Source: JALORV01 sp963766365
GTDB lineage: Bacteria > Pseudomonadota > Gammaproteobacteria > Burkholderiales > Burkholderiaceae_F
DNA: 64,000 nucleotides
Assembly (NCBI GenBank): GCA_963766365.1
Contig: CAVXZK010000011.1
Span: 1 to 64,000 of the forward strand
Reading direction: 5' to 3'
Of the stretch, positions 54,971 through 64,000 are shown in pieces. The position numbers and the translations under genes were made by a program. The notes under the pieces are model-generated. The model saw only the letters and a list, made by a program, of their open reading frames with translations, did not search any database and was not told the origin of the DNA. Within the stretch, counting starts at the first letter, position 1. Each line of letters begins with the position of its first letter.

Positions 54971-55083
54971 GTGTCTCCTCCTCGTCCGTCTTGGCGGCGA
55001 GTTTCGGTGTGGCCGCAGTGTATGCCCGTGACTGGTGCTCTGGCAGGTGGAGAAGACCCTTGCGGCGCAATCCCCACACCCCA

Positions 55084-55111
55084 TCGACATTCGCTCGCCC
55101 GGTGGTAGCAT
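55084..55111 (+). promoter_or_regulatory. Putative sucA promoter
   Basis: TCGACA (55084-55089), a 16-base spacer and TAGCAT (55106-55111) give five and four matches to the -35 and -10 consensus. It lies about 150 bases before the sucA ATG, in the divergent region shared with KOR cluster 2. Confidence 0.38.
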
Positions 55112-55259
55112 CGCGCGCTTGTCGCCATGCACCGCGCCTCTGGACGACAGACTCGACGGTCGCGCCGGAATCCGGTCACGCCGTCGCCGGGCCGCGCCGC
55201 CGAGCGGCGAACACCCGGGCATCTTCAACGAGAAAATCGTTCTGAAAGGTGATGCACCG

Positions 55260-58118
55260 ATGATGCGACAGTTCCAGGTCAACTCGTACCTGTTCGGCGG
55301 CAATGCGCCCTATGTCGAGGACCTCTACGAGCGTTACCTCGACAACCCAGGCTCGGTGCCAGAGAAGTGGCGCGCCTACTTCGACCAGATGCAGCTGGTA
55401 CCGGCTGCCGACGGCTCGGCCAGTTCGCGCGACGTCGCGCATGCGCCGATCGTCGAATCGTTTGCGCAGCGCGCGAAAGCGGGCGCGTTCCAGCCCAAGG
55501 TCGCACCGACCGATCTCTCGGTCGCGCGCAAGCAGGTTCACGTCCAGTCGATCATCGCGGCCTATCGCTTCCTGGGCAATCGCTGGGCCAACCTCGATCC
55601 GCTCCAGCGTCAAGAGCGGCTGGCGATCCCCGAGCTCGAGCCCGGCTTCTATGATCTGACCGAAGCCGACATGGACACGGTGTTCTCGGCGTCCAACACG
55701 TACTTCGGCGCGGAGCAGATGACGCTGCGGGAGATCGTGACTGCACTGCGCCAGACCTACTGTGGCAGCATCGGCGCCGAGTACATGTACATCTCCGATC
55801 CCGCGCAGAAGCGCTGGATCCAGCAGCGGCTGGAGTCGGTGCGCTCGACCCCGACCTTCAGCACGCAGGAAAAGCTGCACATCCTCGAGCGCCTGACGGC
55901 AGCCGAGGGGCTGGAGCGCTTCCTGCACACCAAGTACGTCGGCCAGAAGCGGTTCTCGCTCGAAGGCGGCGAGACCTTCATCGCGTCGATGGACGAACTG
56001 ATCCAGCGCGCCGGTTCGACCGGCGTCGAGGAAATCGTCATCGGCATGGCGCACCGCGGGAGGCTCAACGTCCTCGTGAACACGCTCGGCAAGATGCCGA
56101 AGGAACTGTTCGCCGAGTTCGAAGGCAAGTCGGGCTCCGACCTGCCGGCGGGCGACGTCAAGTACCACATGGGTTTCTCCAGCGACATTTCGACGCCGGG
56201 CGGGCCGGTGCACCTGTCGCTGGCGTTCAACCCGTCGCACCTGGAGATCGTCAACCCGGTGGTCGAAGGCTCGGTGCGTGCGCGGCAGGAGCGTCGCGGC
56301 GACGAGGAGGGCGACAAGGTGCTGCCGGTGCTGGTGCACGGCGATGCCGCCTTCGCCGGGCAGGGCGTCGTCATGGAAACGCTGAACCTCGCACAGACGC
56401 GCGGCTACGGCACCGGCGGCACGATGCACATCGTCATCAACAACCAGATCGGCTTCACGACGTCGGACCCGCGCGACACGCGTTCGACGATCTACTGCTC
56501 CGACGTCGTCAAGATGATCGAGGCGCCGGTGTTCCATGTGAATGGCGACGATCCCGAGGCGGTGGTGTTCATCACCCGGCTCGCGATGGACTACCGGCAG
56601 GAGTTCAACCAGGACGTCGTCGTCGACATCGTCTGCTTCCGCCGGCTCGGCCACAACGAGCAGGACACGCCCGCAGTGACGCAGCCGCTGATGTACAAGA
56701 AGATCGGCACCCATCCGGGCACGCGCAAGGTCTATGCCGACAAACTGGTCACCCAGGGCACGGTCGCAGCGGACGCGCCGGACCAGATGATCAAGGCCTA
56801 CCGCGCGGCGATGGAGGAGGGGCGCACGACCTCCGACCCGGTGCTGACGAACTACAAGAGCAGGTTCGCGGTCGACTGGTCACCGTTCCTGAATCGGAAG
56901 TGGACCGACCACGCCGACACCGCGGTGCCGCTGGCGGAACTGAAGCGCCTGGGCGAGCGCATCACGACGATTCCGTCGACGTTCAAGGTGCACCCGCTGG
57001 TCGAAAAAGTCATCGCGGATAGGCGCGCGATGGCCGAAGGCAAGATTCCGCTCGACTGGGGCATGGGTGAACACTTGGCCTTTGCCTCGCTGGTCGCCAG
57101 CGGCTACGCGGTACGCATCACCGGGCAGGATTCCGGCCGCGGTACCTTCACGCACCGCCATTCGGTGCTGCACGACCAGGCCCGCGAGAAGTGGGACGAG
57201 GGCACGTTCATTCCGCTGCAGCATGTGTCGGAGACGCAGGCACCGTTCACGGTGATCGACTCGGTGCTGTCGGAGGAGGCGGTGCTCGCGTTCGAGTACG
57301 GCTACGCCAGTGCCGAGCCGAACGCGCTGGTCGTCTGGGAGGCGCAGTTCGGGGATTTCGTCAACGGCGCGCAGGTCGTCATCGACCAGTTCCTGTCGTC
57401 GGGCGAGGTGAAGTGGGGCCGGCAGTCGGGCCTGACGCTGATGCTGCCGCACGGCTACGAGGGCCAGGGTCCGGAGCATTCCTCAGCTCGACTTGAGCGC
57501 TTTCTGCAGCTGGCGGCCGATAACAACATGCAGATCGCCCAGCCGACCAGTGCGGCGCAGATCTTCCATCTGCTGAGACGGCAGATGATTCGCCTCTTCC
57601 GCAAGCCGCTGGTGATCATGACGCCGAAGTCGCTGCTGCGGAACAAGGACGCCGCGTCGGACCTGACCGAGCTCGCTCGCGGCGAATTCCTGACCGTGAT
57701 CGGCGAGCGCGACGCCACGATCGATGCGAAGAAAGTGAAGCGCATCGTCGTCTGCTCCGGCAAGGTCTACTACGACCTCGCGGCAACACGTCGCGATCGC
57801 AAGGAAGACGATGCCGTGATCCTGCGCATCGAACAGCTCTATCCCTTCCCGCACAAGGCGCTGGCCACCGAGTTCCGCAAGTACCCGAATGCGACCGAGA
57901 TCGTGTGGTGCCAGGACGAACCGGCCAACCAGGGCTCGTGGTTCTACACGCAGCATCACCTGCTCGAGAACATGGTCGATGGCCAGAAGCTCGGATACGC
58001 AGGGCGCGCGCCTTCGGCCTCGCCGGCGGTTGGCTACTACGCCAAGCACATCGAGCAGCAGAAGGCGCTGCTCGATGCCGCATTCAGCAAGCTCAAGGGT
58101 CTGGTCCTCAACAAGTGA
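55260..58118 (+). CDS. sucA: 2-oxoglutarate dehydrogenase E1 component
   Basis: The 952-residue thiamine-dependent E1 decarboxylates 2-oxoglutarate in the TCA cycle. It has the N-terminal E2-binding segment (YVEDLYERYLDNPGSVPEKWRAYFDQM), the HRGRLNVLVN core motif, HGDAAFAGQGVVMETLNLA for thiamine and metal, RRLGHNEQD, and SGRGTFTHRHSV in the transketolase-like half. The ATG at 55260 begins MMRQFQ. It is divergent from the second KOR cluster. Confidence 0.97.
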   Translation: MMRQFQVNSYLFGGNAPYVEDLYERYLDNPGSVPEKWRAYFDQMQLVPAADGSASSRDVAHAPIVESFAQRAKAGAFQPKVAPTDLSVARKQVHVQSIIAAYRFLGNRWANLDPLQRQERLAIPELEPGFYDLTEADMDTVFSASNTYFGAEQMTLREIVTALRQTYCGSIGAEYMYISDPAQKRWIQQRLESVRSTPTFSTQEKLHILERLTAAEGLERFLHTKYVGQKRFSLEGGETFIASMDELIQRAGSTGVEEIVIGMAHRGRLNVLVNTLGKMPKELFAEFEGKSGSDLPAGDVKYHMGFSSDISTPGGPVHLSLAFNPSHLEIVNPVVEGSVRARQERRGDEEGDKVLPVLVHGDAAFAGQGVVMETLNLAQTRGYGTGGTMHIVINNQIGFTTSDPRDTRSTIYCSDVVKMIEAPVFHVNGDDPEAVVFITRLAMDYRQEFNQDVVVDIVCFRRLGHNEQDTPAVTQPLMYKKIGTHPGTRKVYADKLVTQGTVAADAPDQMIKAYRAAMEEGRTTSDPVLTNYKSRFAVDWSPFLNRKWTDHADTAVPLAELKRLGERITTIPSTFKVHPLVEKVIADRRAMAEGKIPLDWGMGEHLAFASLVASGYAVRITGQDSGRGTFTHRHSVLHDQAREKWDEGTFIPLQHVSETQAPFTVIDSVLSEEAVLAFEYGYASAEPNALVVWEAQFGDFVNGAQVVIDQFLSSGEVKWGRQSGLTLMLPHGYEGQGPEHSSARLERFLQLAADNNMQIAQPTSAAQIFHLLRRQMIRLFRKPLVIMTPKSLLRNKDAASDLTELARGEFLTVIGERDATIDAKKVKRIVVCSGKVYYDLAATRRDRKEDDAVILRIEQLYPFPHKALATEFRKYPNATEIVWCQDEPANQGSWFYTQHHLLENMVDGQKLGYAGRAPSASPAVGYYAKHIEQQKALLDAAFSKLKGLVLNK

Positions 58119-58121
58119 TGC

Positions 58122-58148
58122 GCTGACAGCCGCCGTGCGGCTGTCAGC
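58122..58148 (+). terminator. Strong hairpin between sucA and sucB
   Basis: GCTGACAGCCGC (58122-58133) and GCGGCTGTCAGC (58137-58148) pair perfectly over 12 bases around a 3-base CGT loop, directly after the sucA stop. No U-tract follows, so it may protect or process mRNA, or reduce read-through into sucB. Confidence 0.62.
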
Positions 58149-58239
58149 GGGGCTTCGAGGCGGTTTCGCCCGGAACCCCTGACAGCTGGCCGGTGGCGTC
58201 CGCCCACCACGCGCCGACAACATTCCAACGGAAAAGAAC

Positions 58240-59502
58240 ATGGCAATCGTCGAAGTCAAGGTCCCGCAGCTTTCGGAATCGGTGGCGGAGGCCACGCTGC
58301 TGCAGTGGAAGAAGAAACCCGGTGACGCCGTCACGGTCGATGAAATCCTCATCGAGATCGAAACCGACAAGGTGGTGCTGGAGGTGCCTGCGCCGGCCAC
58401 CGGCGTACTCGGCCAACTCATCAAGGGCGATGGCGGCACCGTCGTTTCCGGCGAAGTCATCGCCACCCTCGATACCGAGGGCAAGGGAGCGGTAGCCGCG
58501 CCGGCTCCGGCCGCGGCGCCCGCGCCTGCTGCTGCCAAGGCGGCTCCGACATCGGCTCCAGCGCCCGCAGCGGCAGGCGGCGTCGCCATGCCAGCAGCGG
58601 CCAAGCTGATGGCGGACGCGGGATTGCCGCCAGGGTCGGTTGCCGGGACGGGGAAAGACGGCCGCGTCCTGAAGGGCGACGTGCTGGGTGCAATGACGGC
58701 GGGTGCTGCGGCTCCCGCGCCCGCTCCTGCCGCCGCCGCTCCCGCCGCCAGACCAGCCCTGCCGGAAGTCAAGGCGCCACTCGACCTGTCCTCACTGTCG
58801 AACCGCCCGGAGCAACGCGTACCGATGTCCCGGCTGCGCCAGCGCGTGGCCGAGCGCCTCGTCCAGTCGCAATCCACCGCCGCGATCCTGACCACGTTCA
58901 ACGAGGTCAACATGCAGCCGCTGATGGACATGCGCAATCGTTACAAGGACAAGTTCGAGAAGGAGCACGGCGTCAAGCTCGGCTTCATGTCGTTCTTCGT
59001 CAAGGCGGCCATGGCGGCGCTGAAGAAATACCCGGTGATCAACGCCTCGATCGACGGCAACGACATCGTCTACCACGGCTACTTCGACGTCGGCATCGCG
59101 GTCGGTTCGCCGCGCGGCCTCGTCGTGCCGATCCTGCGCGATGTTGACCAGATGACGTTCGCCGACATCGAGAAGAAGATCGCCGACTTCGGCAAGCGCG
59201 CCGGCGAAGGCAAGCTCGCGCTCGAGGAACTCACCGGCGGCACGTTCTCGATCTCGAACGGCGGCGTGTTCGGATCGATGCTGTCCACTCCGATCATCAA
59301 CCCGCCGCAGTCAGCCATCCTCGGCGTACATGCGACCAAGGAGCGCGCAGTCGTTGAAAATGGCCAGGTCGTCGTGCGGCCGATGAACTACCTCGCGCTG
59401 TCCTACGACCATCGCATCATCGATGGCCGCGAGGCGGTGTTGTCGCTGGTGACGATGAAGGAGGCGCTCGAGGATCCGGCGCGCCTGCTGCTCGAGGTCT
59501 GA
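58240..59502 (+). CDS. sucB: Dihydrolipoyllysine-residue succinyltransferase (E2)
   Basis: The 420-residue E2 has one lipoyl domain with the modified Lys44 in EIETDKVVLEV, an alanine/proline-rich linker, a small peripheral-subunit-binding domain (AAKLMADAGLPPGSVAGTGKDGRVLKGDV) and a catalytic core that ends SYDHRIIDGREAV with the active-site histidine and aspartate. It works with SucA and LpdA in the 2-oxoglutarate dehydrogenase complex. Confidence 0.97.
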   Translation: MAIVEVKVPQLSESVAEATLLQWKKKPGDAVTVDEILIEIETDKVVLEVPAPATGVLGQLIKGDGGTVVSGEVIATLDTEGKGAVAAPAPAAAPAPAAAKAAPTSAPAPAAAGGVAMPAAAKLMADAGLPPGSVAGTGKDGRVLKGDVLGAMTAGAAAPAPAPAAAAPAARPALPEVKAPLDLSSLSNRPEQRVPMSRLRQRVAERLVQSQSTAAILTTFNEVNMQPLMDMRNRYKDKFEKEHGVKLGFMSFFVKAAMAALKKYPVINASIDGNDIVYHGYFDVGIAVGSPRGLVVPILRDVDQMTFADIEKKIADFGKRAGEGKLALEELTGGTFSISNGGVFGSMLSTPIINPPQSAILGVHATKERAVVENGQVVVRPMNYLALSYDHRIIDGREAVLSLVTMKEALEDPARLLLEV

Positions 59503-59509
59503 TCTCACC

Positions 59510-59836
59510 ATGTCGACCGCCGACGAGCTCGAAAAGCTGCACCGGCTGCTGCAGTCCGGTGCCCTGACTCAGGCCGAATACGACGCGGCGAAGGCGCGCC
59601 TGCTCGGCACGGCCGAACGATCCGGCAGCGCTGGAGCGGATTCGCTCGCGATCAACCGGCTGCGGCTGTCGAACGGCGACAGGTGGATCGCCGGCGTATG
59701 CGGCGGCGTGGCGGCGGTCACCGGCGTGGAGTCCTGGATCTGGCGCCTGATCTTCGTGCTGGGGCTGTTCGCGGGAGGCTTCACCGCCGTGCTCTACATC
59801 ATCCTGTGGATCTTCATGCCGCGCGCAGCGCAGTAG
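59510..59836 (+). CDS. PspC-domain protein with an N-terminal SHOCT domain
   Basis: The 108-residue product has an N-terminal SHOCT domain (ELEKLHRLLQSGALTQAEYDAAKARLL) and a PspC domain (RWIAGVCGGVAAVTGVESWIWRLIF) with a hydrophobic helix near its end (GLFAGGFTAVLYIILWIFMP). PspC-type proteins act in phage-shock or envelope-stress responses. It starts 7 bases after sucB and ends 21 bases before lpdA, so it is inserted in the dehydrogenase operon. Confidence 0.85.
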   Translation: MSTADELEKLHRLLQSGALTQAEYDAAKARLLGTAERSGSAGADSLAINRLRLSNGDRWIAGVCGGVAAVTGVESWIWRLIFVLGLFAGGFTAVLYIILWIFMPRAAQ

Positions 59837-59857
59837 CGCGCAACTCGAAAGGCAAGC

Positions 59858-61297
59858 ATGTCCAAGAATTTCGACGTGGTCGTCATCGGCGGCGGGCCGG
59901 GCGGCTACATCGCAGCGATCCGCGCAGCCCAGCTCGGCTTCGCCACCGCCTGCATCGACGAATGGAAGAACCGGGACGGTGGGCCTGCACCGGGCGGCAC
60001 CTGCACCAACGTCGGGTGCATTCCCTCGAAGGCCCTGCTGCAGTCGTCGGAAAACTACGAGCACGCCGGCCATCACTTTGCCGCCCACGGCATCGAGGTG
60101 AAGGGACTTTCGCTCGACCTCGCGAAGATGCTCGGTCGCAAGGACACGGTGGTCAAGCAGAACAACGACGGCATCCTGTTCCTCTTCAAGAAGAACAAGA
60201 TCACTTTCTTTCACGGTCGCGGATCGTTTGCCGGTCGCAGCGAGGCCGGCATCGAGATCAAGGTCAGCGGTGCGGCAGAAGCCGCGCTCACTGCGCGCCA
60301 TGTCATCGTCGCTACCGGCTCGAATGCACGCCCATTGCCCGGCGTGGAGTTCGACGAGAAGCGCATCCTGTCGAACGACGGCGCGCTCGCCATTCCCGAG
60401 GTGCCAAAGCGGCTCGGCGTGATTGGTGCGGGCGTGATCGGCCTCGAGATGGGTTCGGTATGGCGCCGCCTCGGCGCCGACGTCACGCTGCTGGAGGCCC
60501 TGCCGGCGTTTCTCGGCGCGGTCGATGAACAGATCGCGAAGGAAGCTTCGAAGCTCTTCGGACGCCAGGGCCTGAAGATCCAGCTTGGCGTGAAGATCGA
60601 CAAGGTGAGCGTCGAGAAGAAGGGCAAGGCCGAGGAGGTTCGTGTCGAGTACGTGGACGCCAAGGGTGAAGCGCAGACCCTGGCCGTCGACAGGCTGATC
60701 GTCTCGATCGGACGGGTGCCAAACACGACCGGGCTGAATCCGCAGGCGATCGGACTCGCACTCGACGAGCGCGGCTTCGTTGCGGTCGACGACGAGTGCC
60801 GCACGAACGTACCCAACGTGTGGGCCGTCGGCGACGTTGTCCGCGGTCCGATGTTGGCGCACAAGGCCGAGGAAGAAGGCGTGGCGGTGGCCGAGCGCAT
60901 CGCCGGCCAGCACGGCCACGTGAACTTCAACACGATCCCGTGGGTGATCTACACATCTCCCGAGATCGCGTGGGTCGGCCAGACGGAGCAGCAATTGAAG
61001 GCCGCCGGCCGGGCCTACAGGGCGGGCACTTTCCCGTTCGCGGCCAATGGCCGGGCGCGCGCGCTGGGCGATACCAGCGGCATGGTCAAATTCCTGGCCG
61101 ACGCCGCCACCGACGAGATCCTTGGTGTCCACATCGTGGGCCCCTCCGCTTCGGAGCTGATCGCGGAGGCGGTGGTGGCGATGGAGTTCCGTGCGTCGTC
61201 GGAGGACATCGCCCGTATCTGCCATGCCCACCCGTCGCTGGCCGAAGCGACCAAGGAAGCCGCGCTGGCGGTGGACAAGCGCACTTTGAACGCCTGA
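59858..61297 (+). CDS. lpdA: Dihydrolipoyl dehydrogenase (E3)
   Basis: The 479-residue flavoprotein reoxidises the lipoyl group for the 2-oxoglutarate dehydrogenase complex. It has GGGPGGYIAAIRAAQLGF (FAD), the redox-active disulfide in GGTCTNVGCIPSKALL, GVIGAGVIGLEMGSVW (NAD), AVGDVVRGPMLAHKAEEEG and the catalytic histidine region CHAHPSLAEA near the C-terminus. All motifs are intact. Confidence 0.96.
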   Translation: MSKNFDVVVIGGGPGGYIAAIRAAQLGFATACIDEWKNRDGGPAPGGTCTNVGCIPSKALLQSSENYEHAGHHFAAHGIEVKGLSLDLAKMLGRKDTVVKQNNDGILFLFKKNKITFFHGRGSFAGRSEAGIEIKVSGAAEAALTARHVIVATGSNARPLPGVEFDEKRILSNDGALAIPEVPKRLGVIGAGVIGLEMGSVWRRLGADVTLLEALPAFLGAVDEQIAKEASKLFGRQGLKIQLGVKIDKVSVEKKGKAEEVRVEYVDAKGEAQTLAVDRLIVSIGRVPNTTGLNPQAIGLALDERGFVAVDDECRTNVPNVWAVGDVVRGPMLAHKAEEEGVAVAERIAGQHGHVNFNTIPWVIYTSPEIAWVGQTEQQLKAAGRAYRAGTFPFAANGRARALGDTSGMVKFLADAATDEILGVHIVGPSASELIAEAVVAMEFRASSEDIARICHAHPSLAEATKEAALAVDKRTLNA

Positions 61298-61347
61298 GCG
61301 AACCGCGGCCTCTGGCGTCAGCGACTTCGTCAGCCCGACTTCGCGGC

Positions 61348-62439
61348 GTGCCCTTTCGCAACCACCTCGAGACCGCGCTCGCGCAGCGCGGCTATGCGCT
61401 CGACGCCGCGCAGCAACAGGCTGCGGCGCGCCTGCAGCAGCTCTATCAGGAGTGGATCGACTACAAGGTCCAGCGCTCAAATGCGCTGATGAAGCTGCTG
61501 GTGCGTCCGCCGGTGCCGCGCGGGGTGTACCTGTGGGGGGACGTCGGCCGCGGCAAGAGCTTCCTGATGGACGCGTTCTTCGCGACGGTCCCGCTGATCC
61601 GCAAGACGCGCGTGCATTTCCACGAGTTCATGCGTGGCGTTCATGCCGAACTGCATGAGCTCAAGGGTATGGCCGAGCCGCTGGACGAAGTGGCACGTCG
61701 CGTGGCGAAGCGCCATCGCCTGATCTGTTTCGACGAGTTTCATGTCTCGGACATCGCCGATGCGATGATTCTTTACCGCTTGCTCGACCGGCTGTTCGAA
61801 CTCAACATTGGCTTCGTGATCACGTCCAACTACGCGCCCGACGCGCTCTATCCGGACGGCCTGCACCGCGAACGCATGCTGCCGGCGATCGAGTTGCTGA
61901 AAGGCAAGCTCGACGTCGTTCATGTCGACGGTGGCGTCGATTACCGGCGTCGCGCGATGGAGCGAATCGAGGCCTATCTCGCGCCGTGGGGCGAGGAGGC
62001 CGAACGAACCCTCGCCGCCGCGTTCGAGCGTGTCGCCGAGACCGAGGACGACGACCCGGTGCTGACGATCGAATCGCGCTCGCTGCGCGCCCGGCGTCGC
62101 GCCGGGGGCGTCGTCTGGTTCGACTTCGCCGTGCTGTGTGGCGGCCCGCGCTCGCAGAACGATTACCTGGAGATCGCCGCGCAGTTCCACACCGTCGTGC
62201 TATCGAACGTGCCGCGGATGTCGGCGGGCCAGGCATCGGAAGCGCGACGCTTCACCTGGCTGGTTGATGTGCTCTACGACCACCGGGTCAAGCTGCTGCT
62301 TTCTGCAGAGGTGCCGGCCGCGGAGCTTTATCCGGCCGGCGCGCTGGCGAACGAATTCGCGCGTACGGTGTCTCGACTGGAAGAAATGCAGTCCCGCGAG
62401 TACCTGGAGTCGCCGCGACGGGCTGTCGCCCGTGTGTAG
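61348..62439 (+). CDS. zapE: ZapE/AFG1-family ATPase
   Basis: The 363-residue ATPase has Walker A GDVGRGKSFLMD, HFHEFMRGVH, Walker B LICFDEFHVSD and the later FVITSNYAPDALYPDGLHRERMLPAI, all typical of the AFG1-like ZapE group, which affects Z-ring stability during division. The GTG at 61348 gives the normal start (PFRNHLETAL); the frame is open far upstream, where it is a shadow of lpdA. It follows lpdA by about 50 bases, as in many betaproteobacteria. Confidence 0.92.
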   Translation: MPFRNHLETALAQRGYALDAAQQQAAARLQQLYQEWIDYKVQRSNALMKLLVRPPVPRGVYLWGDVGRGKSFLMDAFFATVPLIRKTRVHFHEFMRGVHAELHELKGMAEPLDEVARRVAKRHRLICFDEFHVSDIADAMILYRLLDRLFELNIGFVITSNYAPDALYPDGLHRERMLPAIELLKGKLDVVHVDGGVDYRRRAMERIEAYLAPWGEEAERTLAAAFERVAETEDDDPVLTIESRSLRARRRAGGVVWFDFAVLCGGPRSQNDYLEIAAQFHTVVLSNVPRMSAGQASEARRFTWLVDVLYDHRVKLLLSAEVPAAELYPAGALANEFARTVSRLEEMQSREYLESPRRAVARV

Positions 62440-62464
62440 ACCGAATGGCGCTCCCCGGCGTTAA

Positions 62465-63202
62465 ATGACGGTGCGTAGCTTTCTTCTGACTCTGTGCCTG
62501 CTGCTGCCCGCCATCGCGGTGGCTCAGGACTTCGGCTCACGTTTCCCCGCGGGAAGCATCACGACGCGCGAGCAGGCGAGCGAGGCGCTGGAGGCGGCAG
62601 GCAAGGAACATGCGCGCGTGCAGATGGAGTTCGATGCACGCGATGCGCAGTGCTACCGCGAAATCCTCGTGAACGACTGCCGCAGCAAGGTGCGGCGTGA
62701 TCGCGAACTGGCGCGCCGCGAGGTGCGGCGAGTGGAACTGGAGGCCAAGGACACCCAGCGTCGACTCGACCACGAAGACCTGATGCGGCGCCGCGCGGAA
62801 CAAGAGAAGCAGCAGGCGGCCGAAGCGGAGGCCCGGCGCACACAGGAAGCGAAGTCGCGCAGCGAGGCGGAGCAGCGTCAGCAGAAAGCGGTCGAGGCGT
62901 CCAAGGGCACGCTGACGCCTGAGGAAGTTGAGCGCAACCGGGCCGAGTACGAGCGCAAGCAGAAGGAACACGCCGCGCGCCTTGCCAAGGAGCAACAGGA
63001 CGCGGCCCAGCGTGCGCAGAACGCTGCCGAGTATCAGAAGAAGCAGGAAGAAGCCGCCAAGCGTGCCGAAGTGAACGCCGCGGAGCGTAAGCGGCGCGAG
63101 GAGCGTCGCGCGGAGCGCAAGAAGGAACTGGAGAGGAAGGAAGCGGACCGCGAGGCGATCCGCAAGCGCGCGGAGGAGGCTGCCGCCGCGCTGCCGCGCT
63201 AG
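62465..63202 (+). CDS. Exported coiled-coil protein of unknown function
   Basis: The 245-residue protein has a signal peptide (TVRSFLLTLCLLLPAIAVAQ) and then a long, highly charged helix rich in Glu, Arg, Lys, Gln and Ala (about residues 70-240), with two cysteines near CYREILVNDC. It should form an extended coiled coil in the periplasm. I recognise no family, and low complexity makes similarity searches unreliable. It ends in a 4-base overlap with the convergent phosphatase gene. Confidence 0.65.
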   Translation: MTVRSFLLTLCLLLPAIAVAQDFGSRFPAGSITTREQASEALEAAGKEHARVQMEFDARDAQCYREILVNDCRSKVRRDRELARREVRRVELEAKDTQRRLDHEDLMRRRAEQEKQQAAEAEARRTQEAKSRSEAEQRQQKAVEASKGTLTPEEVERNRAEYERKQKEHAARLAKEQQDAAQRAQNAAEYQKKQEEAAKRAEVNAAERKRREERRAERKKELERKEADREAIRKRAEEAAAALPR

Positions 63203-63975
63203 GCGCGCCGGCCCGGCGCCGCCTTCGGCTGGGGCTCCAGCTTGATGATCGCCAGCGACAGGTTGTCGCCACGGCCTTCGGCCCGCTCACGGGCCAGCGA
63301 GACGAGTCTCTCCGAGGCTTCGCGCGGCGGCATCTGGTGCAGGATCTCCACCAGTTCGTCGTCGTCGAAGTACGCCCACAGGCCGTCGCTCGACAGCAGG
63401 AAGATGTCCCCGGCGCGCAGGCTGTTGTCCTCGCCGATTTCCACCTTCGGCTTCTTGTTGATGCCGAGCGCACTGACAAGGATGTTCTTGTAGCGGCCCG
63501 CGGCGACGTCGGCCTCCTCGTGGCGGCCCTCTTCACGCAGTTGCTCAGCGTAAGTGTGGTCGGGCGTCCGGTGCAGCAGCCGCCCGCCGCGGAAGAAGTA
63601 CAGCCGGCTGTCGCCGGCGTGCGCCCAGATCGCGTAGTTCTTCTTGATGATCAAAGCGCACAGCGTGCTGTGCGGCTCTTTCTCTGCGGCGATCGCTGTC
63701 AGGCGGATGACGGTGTGAGCTTCGGCGGCGAGATGCAGCAACAGGTCCCGGTACGTCGAGTCATTCTCGGTCATGTCCTTGAAGAGGTTTTCCGCGGTGC
63801 TGACGACCTGGTCCGCGGCCAGCCGACCGCCGGTCCGCCCGCCCATGCCGTCTGCGACGATCGCGAGCATGGCACCGGGATTGCGCGGGCTCGTGATGAT
63901 GCCGACGCGGTCTTGCTGCTCATGGCGATCACCGATGTGCTGCGCCACGCAGACGTTGACTTTGAAGCTCGACAC
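63199..63975 (-). CDS. PP2C-family serine/threonine phosphatase
   Basis: The 258-residue protein has the metal-binding aspartates of PP2C phosphatases in IVADGMGGRTGG, WAHAGDSRLYFF, LLSSDGLWAYFD and GRGDNLSLAI. The opening QHIGDRHEQQDRVGI is also typical. Such enzymes reverse Hanks-type kinase signalling in bacteria. No kinase is adjacent in the window, but the gene starts 25 bases before the right edge, so a partner may lie just outside. Confidence 0.9.
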   Translation of the reverse strand: MSSFKVNVCVAQHIGDRHEQQDRVGIITSPRNPGAMLAIVADGMGGRTGGRLAADQVVSTAENLFKDMTENDSTYRDLLLHLAAEAHTVIRLTAIAAEKEPHSTLCALIIKKNYAIWAHAGDSRLYFFRGGRLLHRTPDHTYAEQLREEGRHEEADVAAGRYKNILVSALGINKKPKVEIGEDNSLRAGDIFLLSSDGLWAYFDDDELVEILHQMPPREASERLVSLARERAEGRGDNLSLAIIKLEPQPKAAPGRRA

Positions 63976-64000
63976 GCGGAGAGGGAGAACCTTTCGAAGA

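Overview
The window looks like high-GC chromosomal DNA from a betaproteobacterium, probably near Burkholderiales or Rhodocyclales. The best evidence is gene order. A malate dehydrogenase and methylcitrate block sits divergent to a GntR regulator, followed by sdhC-sdhD-sdhA-sdhB-sdhE-gltA and later sucA-sucB-lpdA-zapE. I found no rRNA, tRNA or CRISPR array.

Bases 1 to about 8200 are an accessory region. Every gene lies on the + strand and most units are one gene or one toxin-antitoxin pair: BrnT/BrnA, a PemK-like pair, an AAA-type ATPase, an NTF2-like protein, an EVE/PUA-like protein, an unknown, a secreted S9 peptidase, HicA/HicB and a membrane protein. A short repeat follows almost every unit. 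In nine copies the left motif (CGGCC) and the right motif (AGCGGAC-like) are exactly 44 bases apart; a tenth copy has a 2-base insertion. The layout resembles an integron cassette array, but I see no canonical attC core sites and no integrase.

Bases 8.2 to 16.2 kb hold a probable alkyl-sulfate utilisation cluster: an SdsA-type sulfatase, an exported unknown, a divergent LysR regulator and a FadL-type porin gene broken by one in-frame TAA. A class C-like group II intron with its reverse transcriptase follows, inserted next to minus-strand copies of the repeat's right-hand motif. A decayed DUF488 gene comes next.

Bases 16.2 to 25.8 kb are housekeeping genes: an aminotransferase, a RutE-like nitroreductase, an M14 carboxypeptidase overlapping a GNAT/DEDDh-exonuclease fusion, and a compact Mla-type lipid transport operon that runs on into DUF2237, PIN-domain and zinc alcohol dehydrogenase genes.

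Bases 25.8 to 61.3 kb are a large central-carbon locus. On the - strand lie mdh, prpB, prpC, a GNAT gene, an MliC-like gene, prpD and acnA. On the + strand lie gntR, sdhCDABE and gltA, then sucA, sucB, a PspC/SHOCT gene and lpdA. Between gltA and sucA are two separate - strand clusters for 2-oxoacid:acceptor oxidoreductases. Cluster 1 encodes NfnA-like, NfnB-like, KorA and KorB proteins plus a 740-residue Fe-S protein. Cluster 2 encodes a GltD-ferredoxin fusion with a second KorA and KorB. The genome therefore encodes the NAD-linked 2-oxoglutarate dehydrogenase complex and two ferredoxin- or NAD(P)-linked systems side by side, which would let the same oxidative step run by different electron routes, or in reverse. 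The window ends with zapE, an exported coiled-coil protein and a PP2C-type phosphatase.
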